NCBI RefSeq assembly: GCF_042434915.1
Contig: NZ_CP170198.1
Span: forward strand, 2,542,001-2,606,000
Length of the DNA: 64,000 nucleotides
From: Aquimarina sp042434915
GTDB lineage: Bacteria; Bacteroidota; Bacteroidia; Flavobacteriales; Flavobacteriaceae
Direction of reading: 5' to 3'
Shown here: positions 58,705-64,000 of the stretch, in pieces
Layout of the letters: each line of letters starts with the position of its first letter
How positions within the stretch are numbered: position 1 is the first letter of the stretch
Made by a program: the position numbers and the translations under genes
Notes under the pieces: model-generated
Databases searched by the model: none
Seen by the model: the letters and a program-made list of their open reading frames with translations, nothing else
What the model was told of the DNA's origin: nothing

Positions 58705-60156
58705 TTATAATTTGATGTCGGCAAGTTTTATCCCAAAATAAAGTTCGAGCACCTTTATTTTAAAAATATAATCAAACTTTGCCTGTACTGCATTGCTCTG
58801 TGCATTTTCTAATCTAAATTTGGATTGACTAAAATCGAATGCATTTGTCAATCCTACATCGTAGCGATCTTTAGCATATTCGTATGCTTTTTCTTGTGCA
58901 TTCACAGCAACTTGGGATGCTTCAAAAGCTTCTGCAGCTCCTTTTGCATCTAAATACGCTTGGTACACATTGCTATCCAAATCCAAAGCTGCTTGTTCCA
59001 ATTGAAAAGCAGAACGCTTTACGTTTACTTTATTTCGCTTGACATTATTTCTTGCAGAAAAACCATTGAAAACAGGAACCGATAACGAAAAACCATAGGA
59101 AACACCATCATTGAGATATAACTGTTCAATAAAAGGCGTGGGACCGGATTCTACCAATAGTAAATTAGGTTGGCTAGAAAAAACAGGTTCTCCCGTACTT
59201 CCGACAAAACCGATTTCCTGAGTTATCACAGGATTATCTGGATCCACTCCTCCTGTTGTAAATGTATTATTACCTACTTCGCTAGTTCCATAGTTAAATG
59301 ACCCATTTAATGTTGGGTAATATGCTCCTTTAGCAATTTGTAAATCTTTTTCTGCTAGTATTTTATTCTGCTCTGCTATTTGAACTTCGTATCGTGCTGA
59401 TCTAGCTGTTGCACGTATTTCATCAATTGTCTTATTTAAAATATCTGCAGAAGGAACCAAATATTCTTGGTCTGCTATATCAAAATTCTCGTACTCTTTA
59501 ATTAATAGTGTTTGTGCGAGACTCACTCGCGCGATCAAAACAGCATTTTCTGCCTGAACAATTCTTGTTAATTCATCGGCCGATGTTGCTTCGATTTCTA
59601 AAAGATCTCCTTGAGGCAAAACACCAGCTTCTACCAAATCAGTAGTACGTTTTAACTGCTCAAGTGTAATTGCATGTTGTTTCTCGATTACTTTGAGAGA
59701 TTCTTTATTCAGTAATACCTGCAAATAACTATTAGCCACAAAGAGAGCGATATCGTCTTTTGATTTACCCAAATTGTATTGACTAAGCACCTTATTAATC
59801 TTAGCCCTTTGTAACTGATACACATTTCTTAACCCATCAAACAAGGTAACTCCAACATTAACTCCATAACTAGATGTTCTAAACGTTTGCGTGCTGTTAA
59901 CATTAGTTATTGGATCTGTTGCCAAACCAGAACGCCAGGTATTAGATGCAGAAGCATTAAGTGATGGAAGAAAATTACCAATTGCGTCACTTTTATCAAT
60001 ATCGGCAACTTCGATATTAAGTGCAGACTGTTTAATAGTAATATTATTTTCTAACGCATATTCAATACATTCTCTTAAGGTCCATTGTTTATCTTGTGCT
60101 TGAGAAGCATAAAGTCCAAAAACAATGCAGCATAAAATTAAAAGTTTAATTTTCAT
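58705..60156 (-). CDS. TolC-family outer-membrane efflux channel
   Basis: 483 residues from the ATG at 60156 (MKIKLLILCCIVFGLYASQAQ). The mature protein begins with the family start WTLRECIEYALENNITIKQS. Two OEP repeats follow, each with long helices and short strands (FFPSLNASASNTWRSG-type segments, GYGTSEVGN, YEVQIAEQNKILAEKDLQIA, YAKDRYDVGLTNAFDFSQSK). It forms the trimeric exit duct. It lies between the two adaptor genes and downstream of the MacB-type permeases, so it serves this operon's pump. Confidence 0.95.
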   Translation of the reverse strand: MKIKLLILCCIVFGLYASQAQDKQWTLRECIEYALENNITIKQSALNIEVADIDKSDAIGNFLPSLNASASNTWRSGLATDPITNVNSTQTFRTSSYGVNVGVTLFDGLRNVYQLQRAKINKVLSQYNLGKSKDDIALFVANSYLQVLLNKESLKVIEKQHAITLEQLKRTTDLVEAGVLPQGDLLEIEATSADELTRIVQAENAVLIARVSLAQTLLIKEYENFDIADQEYLVPSADILNKTIDEIRATARSARYEVQIAEQNKILAEKDLQIAKGAYYPTLNGSFNYGTSEVGNNTFTTGGVDPDNPVITQEIGFVGSTGEPVFSSQPNLLLVESGPTPFIEQLYLNDGVSYGFSLSVPVFNGFSARNNVKRNKVNVKRSAFQLEQAALDLDSNVYQAYLDAKGAAEAFEASQVAVNAQEKAYEYAKDRYDVGLTNAFDFSQSKFRLENAQSNAVQAKFDYIFKIKVLELYFGIKLADIKL

Positions 60157-60210
60157 AATATCTATTTGTATCATGTTTATGAATGTTGTTACACAAAATT
60201 TTAAAAATAA

Positions 60211-61323
60211 TTAATTTTCGAATTCGGGTTTCTTAATTTGATTCCAAACCTTTACGCTATCACCCTTGGTAATTCCGCTTTTTACTTCTACATGGATACC
60301 ATCACTAATACCAAGTTCAACATTTTGCTTTTCAAATTTTTGATCACCTTTGGCTACCTCTACAAAAGGTTTTTGAGTTGTAGCATCGTATTGTATCAAT
60401 GCTTCTTTCAAAGCTATTACGTTATCAACCTTGGACAAAATGATAGAAGCATTTGCACTAAGTCCTGCTCTAATAAAAGTTGTATCTGTTTTACTAAGCG
60501 TTCCTTTTATTTCAAACTGTATAGCGCCGTTTTCCTCTTTTCCTTTTGGAGCAATGTAGTCCAAAACTGCGTCAAACGTTTTATTTTCAATAGCACCTAC
60601 CGTAATTTGCAAGGGTAGTCCTTCCTTAATTTTACCTACTTCACTTTCGTCTACCTTACCCTCGAATATCATATGACCAACATCTGCAATCGCAGCTATT
60701 GTGGTACCATCATTAAAATTATTAGACTCTATAACTTGATTTCCTACCTTGACAGGAACTTCTAATACCATTCCAGCTACTGTAGACCGAATCATAGTAT
60801 TGGCTGCACTACCCAAACCTCTAGCGGTACCTGTCTTAATAATTTGATAATTTTGCTGCGCTGCTTGGTATTCTTGTACTGCTTGTTTATATCCCACATC
60901 TGCCGTATCAAACTCATTGGCAGAAATCACCCCTTTATCAAAAAGTTCTTTTTGTCTTGTAAATATTTTCTTTTGATTATCTAATAGAATTGAAGCTGAC
61001 TGCACAGCATTTTTTGCACTTTGCAGGGACGAGACATTTGGGATTACACGAATTTTTGCAATTAAATCACCGGATTTAATAACCTCTCCCGCCTCTATAT
61101 AAATTTCATCAATAATCCCCGAAATATTAGGTTTAATAAGCACCTCTTCTTTTGGAACTATACTCCCAGTAGCTACTGTTTTTTTTGTAATATTTTCGAT
61201 GGTAGGTTTCTCAGTCTTATAAGTTACTGGGTCTTCCTGATTTTTTTGATACAACCAATATAGCGAACCTATAAAAACCGCTGTTACAAAAAGTAGAATT
61301 AAAATGGTAATCGTTTTTTTCAT
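60211..61323 (-). CDS. Membrane fusion protein (HlyD/MacA-type periplasmic adaptor), first copy
   Basis: 370 residues. One N-terminal membrane helix (about 5-24) is followed by lipoyl motifs (KPNISGIIDEIYIEAGEVIKS and IRSTVAGMVLEVPVKVGNQV), a coiled coil (about 95-165) and a barrel domain ending IRAGLSANASIIL. It is directly downstream of the two permease genes, with 37 bases between it and the nearer one. It is the usual MacA-position subunit of a MacAB-TolC exporter. The substrate is unknown; in Bacteroidota such pumps export toxic compounds or peptides. Confidence 0.93.
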   Translation of the reverse strand: MKKTITILILLFVTAVFIGSLYWLYQKNQEDPVTYKTEKPTIENITKKTVATGSIVPKEEVLIKPNISGIIDEIYIEAGEVIKSGDLIAKIRVIPNVSSLQSAKNAVQSASILLDNQKKIFTRQKELFDKGVISANEFDTADVGYKQAVQEYQAAQQNYQIIKTGTARGLGSAANTMIRSTVAGMVLEVPVKVGNQVIESNNFNDGTTIAAIADVGHMIFEGKVDESEVGKIKEGLPLQITVGAIENKTFDAVLDYIAPKGKEENGAIQFEIKGTLSKTDTTFIRAGLSANASIILSKVDNVIALKEALIQYDATTQKPFVEVAKGDQKFEKQNVELGISDGIHVEVKSGITKGDSVKVWNQIKKPEFEN

Positions 61324-61360
61324 GATGATGAACTATTTATACTGTTTGGTTGGTTATATT

Positions 61361-62626
61361 TTATTCTGTGCGTAAAGCATCAATTGGTTTTGTTCTTATT
61401 GCCACCTGTGCAGGTATTAAACCCGCCAAAAGTCCACTCGTAATCAAAATTAATAATGCTATACATATTACTACTAAATCAACACTTGGATTTGCAAACA
61501 TCGTATCGCTATTGCTGGGACCACTATCGAGTACCATATTGACTATATAGATTACTCCAGTCGAAGCGGCTATACCTGCCATTCCCGATATGATAGTTAA
61601 AAAAATGGATTCTAATAATATTTGTCCGCGAATAGCTCCTGGGGCAGCACCCAATGCTCGTCGAATTCCTATCTCTTTGGTACGCTCTTTAACCACGATA
61701 AGCATAATATTGCTAATCCCGATAATACCTGAGAGTAAGACTAACGTACCTACAAAGTAAGCAACCCCTTTTAAAGCGATAAAAAGTCCGTTAACCTTAT
61801 TAAATTCTTGATAAAGATCAAAATTACCAACAGCTCTATCATCCTCGGGGTGAATAGTATGATTTGCTTTGACTACGTTTATAACTTCTTTTTTTAGGCT
61901 GGTTATCGAGTTCTCATCCTTTGCTGTAAGTGCCATCCAACCTACCTTATCTCCAGCATTGAATGCCTGAGAAAATGCAGTAAACGGAACAAATATCTCA
62001 TTTTGACCTTGTTCTCCATCTCCATTATTTGACTTTTTGGTATAAGTGCCTATCACCATAAAATTCACTCCTTGGATTTTTATGTATTGCCCAATGGGAT
62101 CCTCCTTGGCATTGAATAATTCATTTTTTACACCGTCGCCAATGATAGCAACCTTTCTTTTAGCTTCAATATCCCCATAATTTAAAAATCGACCTGAAGT
62201 TATGTTTATTGGATCTTGCTTTATTATTTCAGGATAGTCTCCATAAACATTATAAGCTCCTGTATTTAGACCTCGCACTACATTATTAGCCCCACCAAAT
62301 CCTCCAAGTTGATTACGGGGAGAAATATAAAGAAGCCCAGGAACTTGTTGTCTTATAGAGGGAACATCAGAAATCTTAAAGTTATAATTTCTCCCTTTAG
62401 GTAGTCCTTTGTAGGGTTTGGAAATCGTTTGAGTCCACATAAACATAGTATTAGTAGCTATATCACCAAAACCTTTTTTGACACCATTTTCTAACCCTTT
62501 ACCTGCCGCAAGTAATATAACCAGGATAAAAATCCCCCAAAACACGCCAAATGCTGTTAATACAGTTCTAAACCAATTAGCCGTTAGCGCCTCCAAAACC
62601 TCGTTCCATTGTTCTTTATTAATCAT
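61361..62626 (-). CDS. MacB-type ABC permease, second copy
   Basis: 421 residues. The first membrane helix is at about 20-45 (TVLTAFGVFWGIFILVILLA), a large periplasmic MacB-PCD domain follows (about 55-275), and three C-terminal helices (about 290-415) contain the FtsX signature VKERTKEIGIRRALGA. It lacks a fused ATPase, so it needs the separate ATPase at the window edge. It overlaps nothing and starts one base after the stop of the first permease (62628). The tandem permeases share the motif spacing and probably form a heterodimer. Confidence 0.95.
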   Translation of the reverse strand: MINKEQWNEVLEALTANWFRTVLTAFGVFWGIFILVILLAAGKGLENGVKKGFGDIATNTMFMWTQTISKPYKGLPKGRNYNFKISDVPSIRQQVPGLLYISPRNQLGGFGGANNVVRGLNTGAYNVYGDYPEIIKQDPINITSGRFLNYGDIEAKRKVAIIGDGVKNELFNAKEDPIGQYIKIQGVNFMVIGTYTKKSNNGDGEQGQNEIFVPFTAFSQAFNAGDKVGWMALTAKDENSITSLKKEVINVVKANHTIHPEDDRAVGNFDLYQEFNKVNGLFIALKGVAYFVGTLVLLSGIIGISNIMLIVVKERTKEIGIRRALGAAPGAIRGQILLESIFLTIISGMAGIAASTGVIYIVNMVLDSGPSNSDTMFANPSVDLVVICIALLILITSGLLAGLIPAQVAIRTKPIDALRTE

Positions 62627-62627
62627 C

Positions 62628-63875
62628 CTATTCGTCTCTAAGTGCTACAATTGGTCTAATTCTCGCAGCCCGCCAAGCTGGAAAAAACCCAGCGATAGCC
62701 CCAGCCAAAACTAAAATAATAACGGTGGTTAAGGCTACATTAAAATTGACAGAAGGATTTGTAATAAAATCCGTTTTAATAAAAGGACCTACAATTTCTA
62801 AAAGTAAAAGCCCTCCAATTAATCCTGTAAATCCCGCAATTGCTGTTACAAAAATAGCCTCGTGCAGTATCATCCCAATTATAGAAATAGGATAAGCTCC
62901 TAATGCTTTGCGTATACCAATCTCTTTGGTCCTTTCTTTTACAATAATCAACATAATATTACTTACTCCAACTACACCTGCAATAATGGTACAAATACCT
63001 ACCCACCAAAAAAATGCTTTAATCATAAAGATTAAGGCATAGAATCGTTTCGCATTTTCTAAGGAATTATTAATACCAATAGCACGTTCGTCACTTGGTG
63101 CTATTATGTGTTTAGATTTTAAATAAGCGGTCATCGATTCGACAAATTCTTCTGATTTTGCCACAGTTGCTTCAAAAGTATCTTCGGGCTTTAATGTGTA
63201 TGAAAGGTTGTTAATTATTTGTCCTCGATTAAAGATTTGCTGCGCTGTTGTAGAAGGAATAAATACGCGATCTTCTTCTCGTTCACCACCTTTATCAGAA
63301 TAGACACCAACAACTTTAAACGGAATATCATTAAGATAAATAGAAAGACCTGTTGGATCTTCGATCGTTTTAAATAAATCCTTTTTGATCTTATATCCAA
63401 TAATAGCCACTTTTTCTCGTTGGGAAATATCATTTTGATTAATATAACGCCCCTTGATCATACTTTCATTTTCGATAAATTGAAAGTCTGGAAAAATACC
63501 TTCTATTGAATAGCTACCAGATTCTTTTTTGTGAGAGATTACCGCGTTTCTTATTCTTACTCTAGACGATTGAAATTCAATTTGATTTTCATGCTTACGA
63601 TGTATAAACTTATAATCTTCATTAGTCATGTTGAATATTCGTCCTGGATTCAAACCTTTATGCTCGACTGATGTAGCTCGAGTCCATACCCATATACTGT
63701 TTGATGCATCATCTTCGAACTCTTGCGAAATACCGTTCTGCATTCCTTGACCGACACCAAGTAGTACTACTAATATAAAAATACCCGATGCTACAGAAAG
63801 ACCAGTTAAAAAAGTGCGTAATTTATTTTTACGTATGGTATCAAAAATCTCTTGCCATCGTTCAATGTTAAACAT
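62628..63875 (-). CDS. MacB-type ABC permease, first copy
   Basis: 415 residues. The first membrane helix is at about 18-42 (RTFLTGLSVASGIFILVVLLG). The MacB periplasmic domain spans about 55-270, and the C-terminal FtsX domain contains IVKERTKEIGIRKALGAYP. Paralogous to the next permease (INKEQWNEVLEAL / NIERWQEIFDTI starts and a shared GIGVSNIMLI-type segment). Its ATG overlaps the ATPase stop by eight bases. It probably pairs with the second permease to make one pump. Confidence 0.95.
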   Translation of the reverse strand: MFNIERWQEIFDTIRKNKLRTFLTGLSVASGIFILVVLLGVGQGMQNGISQEFEDDASNSIWVWTRATSVEHKGLNPGRIFNMTNEDYKFIHRKHENQIEFQSSRVRIRNAVISHKKESGSYSIEGIFPDFQFIENESMIKGRYINQNDISQREKVAIIGYKIKKDLFKTIEDPTGLSIYLNDIPFKVVGVYSDKGGEREEDRVFIPSTTAQQIFNRGQIINNLSYTLKPEDTFEATVAKSEEFVESMTAYLKSKHIIAPSDERAIGINNSLENAKRFYALIFMIKAFFWWVGICTIIAGVVGVSNIMLIIVKERTKEIGIRKALGAYPISIIGMILHEAIFVTAIAGFTGLIGGLLLLEIVGPFIKTDFITNPSVNFNVALTTVIILVLAGAIAGFFPAWRAARIRPIVALRDE

Positions 63876-64000
63876 ATGCAGTAGCTCTAATTTGTTCTAC
63901 GTGAGTATCATCAATAATAAGTCCATCTTTAAGATTGACAATTCTTTTGGTCATTTGCGCTATATCAGGTTCATGAGTTACGATTAAAATGGTTTTGCCC
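63868..64000 (-). CDS. ABC transporter ATPase of the MacB type (3' end only)
   Basis: The frame enters from the right edge and ends with TAA at 63868-63870 (44 complete codons visible). It reads GKTILIVTHEPDIAQMTKRI then VNLKDGLIIDD, with the H-loop His in VTHEPD and the usual C-terminal strand of LolD/MacB-type ATPases. The Walker motifs lie beyond the window. It overlaps the first permease gene by eight bases, which marks it as the pump's ATPase and the first visible gene of the operon. Confidence 0.9.
   Translation of the reverse strand, partial: GKTILIVTHEPDIAQMTKRIVNLKDGLIIDDTHVEQIRATAYV

Overview
The window is a stretch of chromosome from a marine-type Flavobacteriaceae (Bacteroidota). 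The evidence is the AT-rich base composition, TAnnTTTG-type promoter -7 boxes, proteins with T9SS C-terminal sorting domains (YPNPSQG-type), a PorP/SprF protein, a PorG-like protein and the gene order nadK-porG-uppS-bamA-ompH-ompH-murI. No rRNA, tRNA or CRISPR array was recognised.

Bases 1-3100 and 12,500-15,200 are accessory, decaying DNA. They hold tails of polymorphic-toxin-like proteins, each followed by a small gene that looks like an immunity gene. They also hold one apparently intact REP-associated tyrosine transposase (RAYT), several truncated RAYT pieces, a ParE-type toxin-antitoxin pair broken by three TAA codons, and many GC-rich REP-like palindromes, some sitting inside genes. Between these blocks, 3094-8429 is a compact operon for a type IV pilus/type II secretion-like machine: two lipoproteins, a PilP/GspC-like protein, a PilX/GspK-like protein, two prepilins and a GspF/PilC protein. 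No ATPase, secretin or prepilin peptidase gene is in view. A DUF2797 gene and a GH3-family gene follow.

Bases 15,295-36,976 form the most striking region, a one-directional locus of very large exported proteins. In order: a beta-barrel-like protein with a helical tail; an 1838-residue protein with fibronectin-like N-terminal domains, a zinc-peptidase motif (HELGHGVFGLEH) and an EndoU-like nuclease C-terminus; a probable immunity gene; a 1575-residue exported protein; a fibronectin-repeat protein; and two T9SS-sorted SprB-repeat proteins with different heads and nearly identical 1.67-kb tails. A frameshifted start of a third such gene follows. I read it as a polymorphic toxin locus in which the peptidase may release the nuclease and T9SS may export the surface partners. 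That functional link is inference.

From 37,494 to the end the region is mostly core genome. The minus strand carries tig-clpP-clpX, a holin-like membrane gene, a FadL-type porin with an SGNH hydrolase lipoprotein, an alpha/beta hydrolase and pdxJ. The plus strand then carries CBS-nadK-porG-uppS-bamA-ompH-ompH-murI, the envelope assembly cluster. A PorP/SprF gene, a NifU-type gene, dodecin and tsaB follow. The window ends in a minus-strand tripartite export operon: MacB-type ATPase (cut by the edge), two permeases, an adaptor, TolC and a second adaptor. A possible structured RNA lies at 37,161-37,380, between the toxin locus and clpX.
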